Positions 1-8,028 are shown, counted from the stretch's first letter. The stretch: DNA of 64,000 bases from an uncultured Gemmiger sp. (GCA_944388145.1 CALXHQ010000002.1:62001-126000), one strand, 5' to 3'. A program made the numbers and translations. Notes: generated by a model from the letters alone, not told the origin.

Positions 1-711
1 CAGATCCTCATCCAGCGGCTTGATGGTGGGCATGTTGATGACCCGCACCGCAACGCCCTGCTTTTTCAGCTTGAGGGCGGCTTTGAGCACCTCGCCGGTC
101 ATCAGGCCGGTGGAGATCACCGCCAGGTCAAACCCGTCGGTGAGCTGCTCGCCCTTGCCGATCTCGAAGTGGTAGTTCAACTCATCGTGGAACACCGGCA
201 CCGGCAGGCGGCAGAAGCGCATATAGACAGGCCCCTTGTACCGGTAGGCGGCTTTGACAGCAGCCCGGGCCTCCACATCATCGGCAGGGCAGATCACCAC
301 CATACCGGGGATGGCGCGCATCAGGGCGAAGTCCTCGATGCACTGGTGGGAGGCGCCGTCCTCCCCCACCGACAGGCCGCCGTGGGTGGCGCCGATCTTG
401 ACGTTCAGGTGGGGGTAGCCGATGGAATTGCGGATCTGTTCAAAGGCACGGCCGGCAGCAAACATGGCAAAGCTGGAAGCAAACGGCACATAGCCGAAGG
501 TGGACAGGCCCGCTGCCACGCCGATCATATTCTGCTCGGCGATGCCGCACTCAAAAAAGCGGCTGGGGTAAGCGTCCCGGAACAGGCAGGTCTTGGTGGA
601 GACCGACAGGTCCGAGTCCAGGACCACCAGGTCATTGCAGCCGGCGTCGGCCAGTTCCAGCAGTGCACGGCCGTAGCTGTCGCGGGTGGCGATCATTTTC
701 GGTTCCGACAT
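1..711 (-). CDS. Transketolase, C-terminal subunit (partial, cut by window edge)
   Basis: About 237 residues are visible, starting at the ATG at 711 (MSEPKMIATRDSYG) and running off the left edge. It matches the pyrimidine-binding half of split transketolases: the ECGIAEQNMIGVAAGL stretch carries the catalytic glutamate that activates thiamine diphosphate, and a THGGLSVGEDGASHQ segment follows. It pairs with the subunit encoded just upstream to interconvert pentose and triose/hexose phosphates in the cytoplasm. Its start overlaps the stop of the N-terminal subunit by one base (TGATG), which implies translational coupling and equal expression. The C-terminal end cannot be assessed. DXP synthase shares this fold but is normally one chain. 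Confidence 0.93.
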   Translation of the reverse strand, partial: MSEPKMIATRDSYGRALLELADAGCNDLVVLDSDLSVSTKTCLFRDAYPSRFFECGIAEQNMIGVAAGLSTFGYVPFASSFAMFAAGRAFEQIRNSIGYPHLNVKIGATHGGLSVGEDGASHQCIEDFALMRAIPGMVVICPADDVEARAAVKAAYRYKGPVYMRFCRLPVPVFHDELNYHFEIGKGEQLTDGFDLAVISTGLMTGEVLKAALKLKKQGVAVRVINMPTIKPLDEDL

Positions 712-1571
712 CAGCGCTGCGCCTCCTTCTCCAACACATCATATTCCTGGCGAAGCTCCGCCATGGCCTTTTCATACTGCTCGTCGTTGGGGCCTTTGCC
801 GTGCCAGTCCACGGCATTTTCCATAAAGCTGACGCCCTTGCCCTTGGTGGTGTGCAGCAAAAAGCAGGTGGGCTTGCCGCTGCCGTGGGCGCGGTCAAAC
901 AGGATAAACGCCTGTTCCAGCTCCGTCATCGAGTTGCCGTTGCAGATGATGGTGTTGAAGCCGAAGGCATCCATCTTCTGGTCCAGCGGCTCCGTGGACA
1001 TGACAGTGTTGGTGGCGCCGTCAATCTGCAGGTTGTTCACATCCACCATAATGCACAGGTTGTCCAGCTTGTAGTGGGATGCCAGCATAAAAGCCTCCCA
1101 GCACTGGCCCTCGTTCAGCTCACCGTCACCCAGCAGGGTAAAGACGTTGATGTTGGCGCCCTGCAGCCGGGCTGCCAGCGCCATGCCGCAGGCAGCGGAC
1201 ACACCCTGGCCCAGGCTGCCGGTGGACATATCCACACCGGGCACTGTGTTCATATTGGGGTGGCCTTCCAGATAGCTGCCGTCCTGACGCAGGGTGGTCA
1301 GATCCCGCACCGGGAAAAAGCCCCGTTCCGCCAAAACCGAGTACAGGCAGGGTGCCGCATGGCCCTTGGACAGCACAAAGCGGTCGCGGGTGGGGTCCTG
1401 CGGATTCTCGGTATCCACATTCATAACCTTGAAGTAGAGATAGGTCAGCACGTCGGCGGCGGACAGGCTGCCGCCCGGGTGGCCGCTTTTGGCGCTGTGC
1501 GTGGCCTCAATAATGCCCATACGCACACGGGTCGCAGTCATTTTCAGCTGCAACACTTCAGCTTTTGTCAT
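711..1571 (-). CDS. Transketolase, N-terminal subunit
   Basis: A 286-aa protein equal to the thiamine-diphosphate-binding half of transketolase. Visible landmarks are SGHPGGSLSAADVL near the N-terminus, the SKGHAAPCLYSVLAERG segment, and GDGELNEGQCWEA followed by DVNNLQ, the usual GDG...N metal/diphosphate motif. Length and split organisation are typical of Firmicutes. The start has GGAGGAAG about 6 bases upstream. It is the first gene of a two-gene operon with a promoter about 200 bases upstream and a long GC-rich leader. Role: non-oxidative pentose phosphate pathway, complementing rpe at the other end of the window. Confidence 0.95.
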   Translation of the reverse strand: MTKAEVLQLKMTATRVRMGIIEATHSAKSGHPGGSLSAADVLTYLYFKVMNVDTENPQDPTRDRFVLSKGHAAPCLYSVLAERGFFPVRDLTTLRQDGSYLEGHPNMNTVPGVDMSTGSLGQGVSAACGMALAARLQGANINVFTLLGDGELNEGQCWEAFMLASHYKLDNLCIMVDVNNLQIDGATNTVMSTEPLDQKMDAFGFNTIICNGNSMTELEQAFILFDRAHGSGKPTCFLLHTTKGKGVSFMENAVDWHGKGPNDEQYEKAMAELRQEYDVLEKEAQR

Positions 1572-1899
1572 AACGCTTCCTCCAGATGACCAGGATTTGT
1601 AGAAAGAGAAACGATGAAAGGGCGGCGTCCGGCCCCCGGCACGCCGCAGACGCTGCGCCGCGCGCAGCAGGGCACACAGGCCCGCAAGGTGCCGCCCGCC
1701 CCACGGTCGCCCGGCAACAGGCCGGGCCCCGCCTTTTGGGGCGCTGTGCAGACACCGCTACTTCTGTATTATACACGCAAACCTTGGCATATCGCAACAG
1801 GTTTTTTACAAAAAGTGCAGGCTTTTTGCCGCGAACACGGTCGGTTTTCGCCGAAATAGGGCAGGTTCCTGCCAAATATTGGGAACTGTTCCTTGCGGT
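1572..1899. other. Intergenic stretch upstream of transketolase and downstream of scfB
   Basis: No protein-coding gene is supported here; open frames on both strands lack ribosome sites and family similarity. It holds the transketolase promoter (separate entry), a GC-rich leader of about 190 bases containing a perfect 7-bp hairpin (1709-1715 with 1721-1727), and a small perfect palindrome at 1863-1876 just past the scfB stop that lacks a good T-run. I recognise no riboswitch. Confidence 0.6.
1768..1797 (-). promoter_or_regulatory. Sigma-A promoter for the split transketolase operon
   Basis: Reading leftward: -35 TTGCGA (1797-1792), an 18-base spacer and a consensus -10 TATAAT (1773-1768). 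It is the only good promoter between scfB and the transketolase genes. Confidence 0.7.
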
Positions 1900-3357
1900 T
1901 CAGTCACAGCCGCCGCAGTCGGCGCAGTCACTGCCGGGCACCGGGGCCTCGTCCCCGATGCGGGCGCCGCCCAGCGCCGGGTCCATAGCCTCAGCCACTT
2001 TCAGCATCAGTGCGCACTCGATGCGCTTGCGGAACAGCTTGCAGCCGTACTCGTAAACGCCGTGGATGTCGCCGGTGGCGTGCAGGGCGTTGGCCGCGCA
2101 GCCGCCCGCGCAGTACAGGCGCGCCCAGCAGTCGGCGCAGTCAGGGCGGGCATAGACGTTGCACAGCTTGAACTCGTCCCGCAGGGCGGTGTTGGTCACG
2201 CCGTCCCAGACGTTGCCCAGCTTGTAGGCGGGGTCGCCCACAAACTGGTGGCAGGGGTACAGGTCGCCCCAGGGGGTGACAGCCATGTACTCGGTGCCGG
2301 AGCCGCAGCCCGAGATCCGCTTGTAGATGCAGGGGCCGTGGGCCAGGTCGATCATGTAATGGTAGAAGGTGATGGGCTTGCCCGCCTTCTCGCGCCGGAG
2401 CATATCCTTGGCCAGCAGCTCGTACTGGTCAAACAGCACCGGCAGGTCGGCGTCGGTCAGGGCCTCGGGGCTGCCGGCAGCGCCCACCACCGGCTCCATG
2501 GACAGTTCGGTGAAGCCCAGGTCGTCCGCCATGTGGAACAGGTCGTTGGTAAAGTCGGTGTTATAGTGGGTGAAGGTGCCCCGCATATAGTAGTTTTTGC
2601 CGCCGCGGGCCTTGACCAGCTTTTGGAACTTGGGCACGATGCGGTCGTAGCTGCCGTTGCCGGCCAGGTCCTTGCGGAAGCGGTCGTTGACCTCCTTGCG
2701 GCCGTCCAGCGACAGCACCACGTTGTAGCACTCTTTGTTGGCCCACTCGATCACCTCGTCGGTGATGCCGATGCCGTTGGTGGTCAGGGTGAAGCGGAAG
2801 TGTTTGCCGGCCGCCTCCTCAATGCTGCGGGCGTAGGCCACCAACTGTTTGCAGACCTCAAAGTTCATCAGCGGTTCACCGCCGAAGAAGTCCACTTCCA
2901 GATTGCGGCGGGTGCCGGAGTGCTCCACCAGGAAATCCAGCGCCCGCTTGCCAGTCTCAAAGCTCATCAGGCTGGCTTCGCCGTGGAACTTGCCCTGGGC
3001 GGCAAAGCAGTAGTGGCAGTTCAGGTTGCAGGTGTGGGCCACATGCAGGCAGAGCGCCTTGACCACGTTGGACCGCTTTTTGAAGTCGAAGGCCCTGCCG
3101 GCGTAGGCGTCGGGGGCAAACAGCTTACCGGCGGCGGTCAGCTCGTCGATGTCATCCAGAGCGTCCTGGATGTCGGCCGCCGTTACCTCGGGGTGGCCGG
3201 CATACTTTTTGGCCAGCTGTTCGGCGGCAGCCTCCCGGCTGTTGCCGGCGTCGATCAGCGCGATGGCGTCGTAAGCAAGCGGATCGACGGCGTGCACACT
3301 GCCGCTGTACACATCCACGACAATGTTATAGCCGTTTAACTGAAACTGATGGATCAT
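1900..3357 (-). CDS. scfB: SCIFF thioether maturase, radical SAM/SPASM (ScfB)
   Basis: A 485-aa radical SAM enzyme. The cluster motif CNLNCHYC (Cys110, 114, 117) binds the SAM-cleaving [4Fe-4S] cluster; an N-terminal peptide-recognition-like region precedes it (residues 1-90), and a cysteine-rich SPASM domain follows (about 370-470), with a further Cys-rich tail ending CADCGGCD. In the known family this enzyme installs thioether crosslinks from cysteines to backbone alpha carbons in the SCIFF precursor. The precursor gene lies 139 bp upstream on the same strand. The start at 3357 (MIHQFQLNGYN) is chosen because it has AAGGAG 12 bases upstream and begins where family members begin. A longer in-frame reading to 3618 would overlap scfA. 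Confidence 0.95.
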   Translation of the reverse strand: MIHQFQLNGYNIVVDVYSGSVHAVDPLAYDAIALIDAGNSREAAAEQLAKKYAGHPEVTAADIQDALDDIDELTAAGKLFAPDAYAGRAFDFKKRSNVVKALCLHVAHTCNLNCHYCFAAQGKFHGEASLMSFETGKRALDFLVEHSGTRRNLEVDFFGGEPLMNFEVCKQLVAYARSIEEAAGKHFRFTLTTNGIGITDEVIEWANKECYNVVLSLDGRKEVNDRFRKDLAGNGSYDRIVPKFQKLVKARGGKNYYMRGTFTHYNTDFTNDLFHMADDLGFTELSMEPVVGAAGSPEALTDADLPVLFDQYELLAKDMLRREKAGKPITFYHYMIDLAHGPCIYKRISGCGSGTEYMAVTPWGDLYPCHQFVGDPAYKLGNVWDGVTNTALRDEFKLCNVYARPDCADCWARLYCAGGCAANALHATGDIHGVYEYGCKLFRKRIECALMLKVAEAMDPALGGARIGDEAPVPGSDCADCGGCD

Positions 3358-3496
3358 AATACTGCAAAACTCCTTGGGGCGTTTCAAGAATCGTTCCCCG
3401 GTGCGGCGGTTTGTTCCGCCGGCCGGGGCACACAAAAATTGCCGGAATGCGGATGCATCCCGGCATTTCGCCGTTTTTACGGGTCCAGGGCGAAAC

Positions 3497-3646
3497 TTAC
3501 TCGTTATCGGCCTTCTCGCACGGCTGGTTGGCAATGCCGCAGCTGGTCTTGCAGGCGCTCTGGCAGGAGGTCTGGCACTCGCCGCAGCCGCCGTTCTCCA
3601 GGCTCTTGGCCATATCACGGGTGTTGAGAGAGAGAATGTGCTTCAT
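3497..3646 (-). CDS. scfA: Six-cysteine SCIFF precursor peptide (ScfA)
   Basis: A 49-residue peptide beginning MKHILSLNTRDMAKSLENGG and containing six cysteines at positions 21, 24, 28, 32, 36 and 43. Length, leader and cysteine spacing are those of the 'six cysteines in forty-five' family found almost throughout Clostridia. The N-terminal part is the recognition leader for ScfB; the Cys-rich half receives the thioether crosslinks. A strong promoter lies 38 bases upstream of the start and AAAGGGG precedes the ATG. No dedicated exporter or protease gene is adjacent apart from the divergent MATE gene. The biological role of the mature product is not established. Confidence 0.95.
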   Translation of the reverse strand: MKHILSLNTRDMAKSLENGGCGECQTSCQSACKTSCGIANQPCEKADNE

Positions 3647-3683
3647 TGGAACAGTCACCCCTTTTATCATTTTGATTGGTTTT

Positions 3684-3712
3684 ATTGTACACATTCCCGG
3701 CAGGTTTGTCAA
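3684..3712 (-). promoter_or_regulatory. Strong promoter for scfA-scfB
   Basis: Leftward consensus promoter: -35 TTGACA (3712-3707), 17-base spacer, -10 TACAAT (3689-3684). It stands back to back with a rightward promoter only 22 bp away. Confidence 0.85.
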
Positions 3713-3734
3713 GGCTGACCGGCGTCCCTCTTTC

Positions 3735-3764
3735 TTGACAGACAGCGAAGAACCGCTGTATAAT
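3735..3764 (+). promoter_or_regulatory. Strong promoter reading toward the MATE gene
   Basis: TTGACA (3735-3740), 18-base spacer, TATAAT (3759-3764). The transcript would start near 3771 and immediately meet two terminator-like hairpins. Confidence 0.8.
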
Positions 3765-3804
3765 GGGCCTACAAAATCGGCGCTTTGCCGCTGTGGATCT
3801 TTTT

Positions 3805-3829
3805 TGAGGGGGAGCAGCCCCTCATTTTT
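3805..3829 (+). terminator. Leader terminator hairpin 1
   Basis: Perfect 7-bp stem TGAGGGG/CCCCTCA with a six-base loop, followed at once by TTTTT (3825-3829). It is only about 35 bases after the predicted start of transcription, so it would attenuate the MATE transcript or end a small RNA. Confidence 0.65.
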
Positions 3830-3873
3830 CGCCACACGTTCCCCGACGGTTCGGGGGCGTGTGGCGTTTTTTT
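3830..3873 (+). terminator. Leader terminator hairpin 2
   Basis: A 9-bp outer stem (CGCCACACG/CGTGTGGCG) with an inner CCCCGA/TCGGGG stem, then seven T residues (3867-3873). It abuts hairpin 1. Together they form a tandem barrier between the promoter at 3735 and the MATE start at 4002. Confidence 0.8.
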
Positions 3874-3906
3874 GTGCGCGGAAGCACCCGGTTTTGAATT
3901 TTGCCC

Positions 3907-3979
3907 AGGGCGTATCCGAAAGATTTCCGGCGCTGTTCACTTCTACCGGAGCAACGCTTTTGATGGATCAGATACCCCC
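3907..3979. repeat. Dispersed short repeat, copy 1
   Basis: Bounded by GGGCGTATCCGA (3908-3919) and an imperfect inverse, TCAGATACCCCC (3968-3979). The interior ends with CTTTTGATGGATCAGATAC, closely shared with the copies near 30.05 kb and 63.92 kb. It sits in the leader of the MATE gene and supplies an alternative ATG at 3963. Confidence 0.6.
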
Positions 3980-4001
3980 CGAGATTGGAGCTGTGATTTC
4001 T

Positions 4002-5354
4002 ATGACGCAGGCCGACCAGACCTTCATGAAGCAGCGGCCGGTGTTCCCGCTGGTGGTATCGATGGCACTGCCCATGACGTTGTCGATGCTGGTAAACTCG
4101 CTGTACAACATTGTGGACAGCTACTTTGTCGCCCAGATCAGTGAGGACGCCATGACCGCCCTGTCACTGGTGTACCCGGTGCAGAACCTGGTCAACGCCG
4201 TTACCATCGGTTTTGCCATCGGCGTCAATGCGGTCATCGCCTTCTTTTTGGGGGCGGGGCAGCAGCGCACCGCCGGGCGCACCGCCGGGCTGGGCATCCT
4301 GCTCAACGCGGTGCACGGGGCAGTGCTGACGGTGGCGTGTATGCTGGCCATGCCCGCCTTTCTTGCCGCTTTCACCGATTCGGCCGAGATTTTGGACATG
4401 GGGCTGCGGTACGCAAACATCGTGCTGCTGTTCAGCGTGCCCATCGGCCTGGCCATGGCCTGCGAGAAGATCACCCAGGCAGTGGGGCGGATGACCACAT
4501 CGATGGTCTGCATGCTGATCGGCTGTGTGACCAACATCGTCCTGGACCCGATGATGATCTTTGGCATCGGGCCTTTTCCTGCCATGGGCATCGAGGGCGC
4601 AGCGCTGGCCACCGGCATCGGCCAGTGCGCATCGCTGGCGGCCTATCTTGTCTGCTGGAAGCTCCAGGGCCTGCCTATGCCCTTGTGCCTGACCGGCGGC
4701 GAAACCGGCGGCCTGCGGCTGTGCGGCCGGATGTACACGGTGGGCATCCCCGCCGCGCTGAACCTGGCACTGGCCTCGCTGCTGGTCACCGCACTCAACG
4801 CCATCCTGGCCGCATTTTCCCAGACTTACGTGCTGATTTTGGGCGTCTATTACAAGCTGCAAACCTTTTTATACCTGACAGCAAACGGCATCGTGCAGGG
4901 CATCCGGCCGCTGATGGGCTATAACTACGGGGCCGGCGAATACCGCCGGGTGCGGCAGATTTTTGCCACCAGCCTGGGGCTGATCCTGGCGGTGATGGTG
5001 GCAGGCACCGCCCTGTGCCTGGCCATTCCGGAACAGCTGCTGGGCCTGTTCACTCAGAACAGCGGCACCATCGCCCTGGGCGCCGGTGCGCTGCGCATCA
5101 TCTCCATCGGGTTTGTCATTTCGGGTGTATCGCTGACCTGCTCGGGTGCATTGGAGGGCCTGGGCAAAGGGTTGGAATCTCTGTGCATCTCGCTGTGCCG
5201 GTATGTGGTGGTCATCCTGCCGCTGGCCTTTGTGTTCAGCCGGTTGTGGGGGGCCTCCGGCGTGTGGCACGCCTTCTGGGTGACCGAATGGATCACCGCA
5301 GCCATCGCCTGGGGAATCTACCGCCGGGCCACCCGTTTTGCCCGCGGCAGGTAA
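4002..5354 (+). CDS. MATE family efflux transporter
   Basis: A 450-aa polytopic membrane protein with the twelve-helix pattern and length of MATE exporters. The N-terminal MALPMTLSMLVNSLYNIVDSYFVAQ segment is typical of the family, as is the conserved GYNYGAGEYRRVRQ near residue 310. It probably exports cationic drugs or metabolites using an ion gradient; the substrate is unknown. The start at 4002 has GGAG 11 bases upstream and gives the usual N-terminus. The ATG at 3963 is possible but lies inside a dispersed repeat. It is divergent from scfA, so a link to SCIFF export is conceivable but unsupported. The second MATE gene at 27474 belongs to a different subgroup by sequence. Confidence 0.9.
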   Translation: MTQADQTFMKQRPVFPLVVSMALPMTLSMLVNSLYNIVDSYFVAQISEDAMTALSLVYPVQNLVNAVTIGFAIGVNAVIAFFLGAGQQRTAGRTAGLGILLNAVHGAVLTVACMLAMPAFLAAFTDSAEILDMGLRYANIVLLFSVPIGLAMACEKITQAVGRMTTSMVCMLIGCVTNIVLDPMMIFGIGPFPAMGIEGAALATGIGQCASLAAYLVCWKLQGLPMPLCLTGGETGGLRLCGRMYTVGIPAALNLALASLLVTALNAILAAFSQTYVLILGVYYKLQTFLYLTANGIVQGIRPLMGYNYGAGEYRRVRQIFATSLGLILAVMVAGTALCLAIPEQLLGLFTQNSGTIALGAGALRIISIGFVISGVSLTCSGALEGLGKGLESLCISLCRYVVVILPLAFVFSRLWGASGVWHAFWVTEWITAAIAWGIYRRATRFARGR

Positions 5355-5380
5355 CCGCTTTTTTCCTTTTCTGTATCAAC

Positions 5381-5680
5381 ACCGCCCGGCTTACGCTGTT
5401 GCAGGCCGGGCGGTGCAGCGTGTCAAAGGACTTGACACGCTGCAAAGGGAGGCAACAGCCGCGCACGGCTCTGCCTAACGCGGCTGTTTCCCCCTTTGGA
5501 TTCCCCTTCGACAAAATTTTACGGCAAACCGCGCACTCGTCGCTCTGCTCCTCGCACACAATTTGCCGCAAAATTTCCCTGTCGGTGTCACCGTCGTCGG
5601 CGTATGTCCGCCGACGGCGACGGATTTTGTACTTTCCGGCAGTCTGACCGCCCGGCTTGCGCTGTTGCAGGCCGGGCGGT
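5381..5680. repeat. Hairpin array bounded by a duplicated 34-bp palindrome
   Basis: This non-coding stretch holds five consecutive inverted repeats. The outer ones (5381-5414 and 5647-5680) are direct repeats of one another with a single difference; each is a 10-bp stem ACCGCCCGGC/GCCGGGCGGT with a 14-base loop. Between them are a perfect 12-bp stem (5415-5426/5432-5443), a 10-bp stem (5454-5463/5479-5488) extended by imperfect pairing, a 15-bp stem with one mismatch (5514-5528/5562-5576) and a GC-rich stem at about 5591-5622. It is probably a mobile or dispersed palindromic element, or a structured RNA region. I do not support a gene in it. Confidence 0.75.
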
Positions 5681-5685
5681 ATACT
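5657..5685 (+). promoter_or_regulatory. Candidate promoter overlapping the last array hairpin
   Basis: TTGCGC (5657-5662), 17-base spacer, TATACT (5680-5685). The spacer and -35 lie in the loop and right arm of the terminal hairpin, so the array would place a promoter in front of the gene at 5773. The first hairpin copy lacks the -10. Confidence 0.5.
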
Positions 5686-5772
5686 GTTTATAGAGTTGTA
5701 AACAAATGTGGACGGATTACCCGGTCCGGCCCTGCGGCGCAGGGGGCCGGCCGCGGGCGGGGAGGTGCCGGG

Positions 5773-6639
5773 ATGAAGCGGTTCTTGCGTTGGCTGGGGC
5801 GGCTACTGACCCCCGGCCCCGGCTGGGTGACGCTGCTGACACTGCTGAGCGCCGCCGGCCTGACCCTGACCTTTGCCGAGGGGATGCAGCGCACCCCGCT
5901 GGGGGTGATCAGCTTTGCGCTTTCGGCCTGGACGCTGGCGATGCTGGCCGCCACGGCGGTGCGCGGGCTGCCCCGGTTGTTCCGCCGGGTGGAGGCCCGC
6001 CCACTGGCCGGTCGGCTGATCCACGACGAATATTTTCGGGTGCGCACCGCGCTGGGGGTGACCTTTGCCATCAACGCCGCCTATGCCCTGTACCGGATTG
6101 CCGCGGCGGTGGTGTACTCCTCCTTCTGGCATGGGGCGCTGGGGGTGTACTATCTGCTGCTCAGCGTGGGGCGCATCTATCTGACGCGGCGCATGTCCCC
6201 CGCCCTGCCCCACACCTATGCCGCTGAGCTGAAAGTGCTGCGGGCCACCGGCGTTTATCTGTTGGTTTTGAACCTGAGCCTGATCGCCATCGCCTGGCAG
6301 ATTGTGGAGGAAGGCCATATCTACGAGTATCCCGGTCACCTGATCTACGCCGCGGCAGCGTTTTGCGTCTATGCGCTGACCATGGCGCTGGTCAACACGG
6401 CGCGCTACCGCCACTTTGACAGTCCGCTGCTGGCGGCGGCCCAGTCCATCGCCACCACCACGGCGCTGGTATCGCTCTTCTCGCTGGAGACGGCGCTGCT
6501 CTCCCGCTTTGGCCGCAATGCCGTGCTGGACCGCAACGTGATTGCCGTCACCGCCCTGCTGATCTGCCTGCTGACGGTCTTTCAGTCGGTATTTATTTTC
6601 GTGCGGTCCTGGGTTAAGCTGCGCCGCCTGCACCGCTAG
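5773..6639 (+). CDS. Polytopic membrane protein, function unknown
   Basis: A 288-aa protein with about seven hydrophobic segments, beginning MKRFLRWLGRLLTPG; a basic N-terminus before the first membrane helix suggests a cytoplasmic start. Charged loops follow (for example RRVEARPLAGRLIHDEYFRVRT). I recognise no domain or catalytic motif. The start at 5773 has GGAGG 7 bases upstream; longer in-frame readings run back into the hairpin array. It is followed 81 bp later by the AlkZ-like gene on the same strand, so the two may be cotranscribed. Confidence 0.8.
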   Translation: MKRFLRWLGRLLTPGPGWVTLLTLLSAAGLTLTFAEGMQRTPLGVISFALSAWTLAMLAATAVRGLPRLFRRVEARPLAGRLIHDEYFRVRTALGVTFAINAAYALYRIAAAVVYSSFWHGALGVYYLLLSVGRIYLTRRMSPALPHTYAAELKVLRATGVYLLVLNLSLIAIAWQIVEEGHIYEYPGHLIYAAAAFCVYALTMALVNTARYRHFDSPLLAAAQSIATTTALVSLFSLETALLSRFGRNAVLDRNVIAVTALLICLLTVFQSVFIFVRSWVKLRRLHR

Positions 6640-6720
6640 GCCGCCCCCTGTTTTTCCGCCGGGAATGCCGCAATGGCTGCAAAGCTCTGTCCGCTTCGGG
6701 TTCAAAGGAGGTCCTGCTGT

Positions 6721-7929
6721 ATGTCATTGCCCTGCCTGACATCCGACCAGATTCTGGCGCACCGGATGTCCGCCCATCACCTGGACGCCCCGCTGCCTGC
6801 CGCCGGGCTGCTGGATGCGGCGGGGGCCTGTGGCCTGCAAAATTCGCCCCCGGGCGCCTGGGAGACCGCCGCTTTTCAGCGGGTGGAAGAGCTCAGCATC
6901 ACGGCCCTGCACGAGGCACTGTACCATGACCGGACCCTGCTGCAGGCCTGGAGCATCCGCGGGGTGCCGCTGGTCTTTCCCGCAAAGGACGCAGGGGTGT
7001 TCCTTACTGCGCTGGCGGCCCGCCCCGGCGAAGAGCCCTGGATCTACACCCGGGGAATTCAACTGGCGTTGGACGCTCTGGGAATGGATGCCGGGCAGCT
7101 GCTGCCGCTGGTCTGCCGCGCTGCCCGGGCGCTGGAGCACGACACCGTCCAGAGCAAGGAGACACTGGACCGGTATCTGGCCGACCGGGTGCGGCCGATG
7201 CTGCCGCCGGACCGTCTGCCTGCCTGGGACGCCCCCTCGATGTACGGCAGCCCCGGCCGGCAGACGGTGGGCGGGGCTGTGGTGTCCTTTTTGCTGCGGC
7301 CCTGCAGCTTTCTGGGGCTGGTGGTGTTCGGCTTCCGGCAGGGCACCCACCCCACCTTCACCGCACCATCCCGATGGCTGGGCGCGCCGCTGCCGCCCGT
7401 CAATCCGGACGAGGCAGGGCAGCAGCTGGTGCGGCGGTTTTTGCATTGTTACGGGCCGGCCGGGCCGCAGGAGCTGATCGACTGGCTGGGGTGCAGTCCC
7501 GCCCAGGCACGGCGGCTGTGGGCTCTGGCACTGCCCGATACGGTGGAAGTCATGGCGGCGGGCAGGCGCTGCCGGATGCTGGCTGACGACCTGGACACGC
7601 TGCCCGGGCTGCCTCCGCCCGCCGCCGGGCCGCTGCTGCTGGGCCCCCATGATCCCTACCTGGACCAGCGGGACAGGGACCTGCTGCTGCCGGACCGGCG
7701 GCTGCGCCGCCTGGTGTGGAGATCGGTGGGCAACCCCGGCGTTGTGCTGCAGGCCGGGCGGATTACCGGCGTTTGGAAATGCAAAACCCGGCGGGGCCGG
7801 TTGTGCCTGACCGTGACAATGTGGCAGCAGCCGGATGCAGCGCTGCAGAGCGCTCTCCGGGTGCAGGCGGCACGGTATGCGGCGTTCCGATTGATGGAGC
7901 CGGGCGAATGCGAGATCGGCTGCCTTTGA
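6721..7929 (+). CDS. Winged-helix DNA-binding protein of the AlkZ/YcaQ type
   Basis: A 402-aa protein that fits the HTH_42 / AlkZ superfamily. Landmarks are EALYHDRTLLQAWSIRGVPLVF near residue 60-80, LVRRFLHCYGPAGPQELIDWLG in the middle (one of the tandem winged helices), and the C-terminal DPYLDQRDRDLLL ... GNPGVVLQAGRITGVWK, equivalent to the family's 'GRVVGxW' end. Known AlkZ members are DNA glycosylases that unhook alkylated bases or crosslinks. The QxQ catalytic signature of AlkZ is not obvious here, so activity is uncertain and it may be an AlkX-like paralogue. The start at 6721 has AAAGGAGG 9 bases upstream. Confidence 0.8.
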   Translation: MSLPCLTSDQILAHRMSAHHLDAPLPAAGLLDAAGACGLQNSPPGAWETAAFQRVEELSITALHEALYHDRTLLQAWSIRGVPLVFPAKDAGVFLTALAARPGEEPWIYTRGIQLALDALGMDAGQLLPLVCRAARALEHDTVQSKETLDRYLADRVRPMLPPDRLPAWDAPSMYGSPGRQTVGGAVVSFLLRPCSFLGLVVFGFRQGTHPTFTAPSRWLGAPLPPVNPDEAGQQLVRRFLHCYGPAGPQELIDWLGCSPAQARRLWALALPDTVEVMAAGRRCRMLADDLDTLPGLPPPAAGPLLLGPHDPYLDQRDRDLLLPDRRLRRLVWRSVGNPGVVLQAGRITGVWKCKTRRGRLCLTVTMWQQPDAALQSALRVQAARYAAFRLMEPGECEIGCL

Positions 7930-7999
7930 TCGGAGTGGAAGCAAATTCCAAGGCACGCTCCGGTGCGGCGGGTTTCTCTGTCTGCCGCCGCCCCGTATC

Positions 8000-8028
8000 T
8001 TTACGAACCCCCGCCGCAATGCTATAAT
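8000..8028 (+). promoter_or_regulatory. Promoter for the LTA-synthase-like gene
   Basis: TTTACG (8000-8005), 17-base spacer, consensus TATAAT (8023-8028), 70 bases before the start at 8098. Confidence 0.65.

Noticed and set aside
1572-1770. The long GC-rich transketolase leader as a riboswitch.
   Set aside because: It has a hairpin but none of the conserved sequence blocks of TPP or other riboswitch classes I can recognise, and no clear terminator/antiterminator pair.
3358-3618. An N-terminal extension of ScfB.
   Set aside because: It overlaps scfA in another frame and has no similarity to the family; MIHQFQLNGYN at 3357 is the conserved beginning.
3411-4001. An in-frame extension of the first MATE gene by about 197 codons.
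   Set aside because: It would cover scfA on the other strand, the promoters, two terminators and a repeat. The start at 4002 has a ribosome site and the normal N-terminus.
5293-5571. A small minus-strand frame inside the hairpin array, with repeated Cys residues.
   Set aside because: It spans several inverted repeats and part of the MATE gene, and has no ribosome site. The sequence is better explained as a palindromic element.
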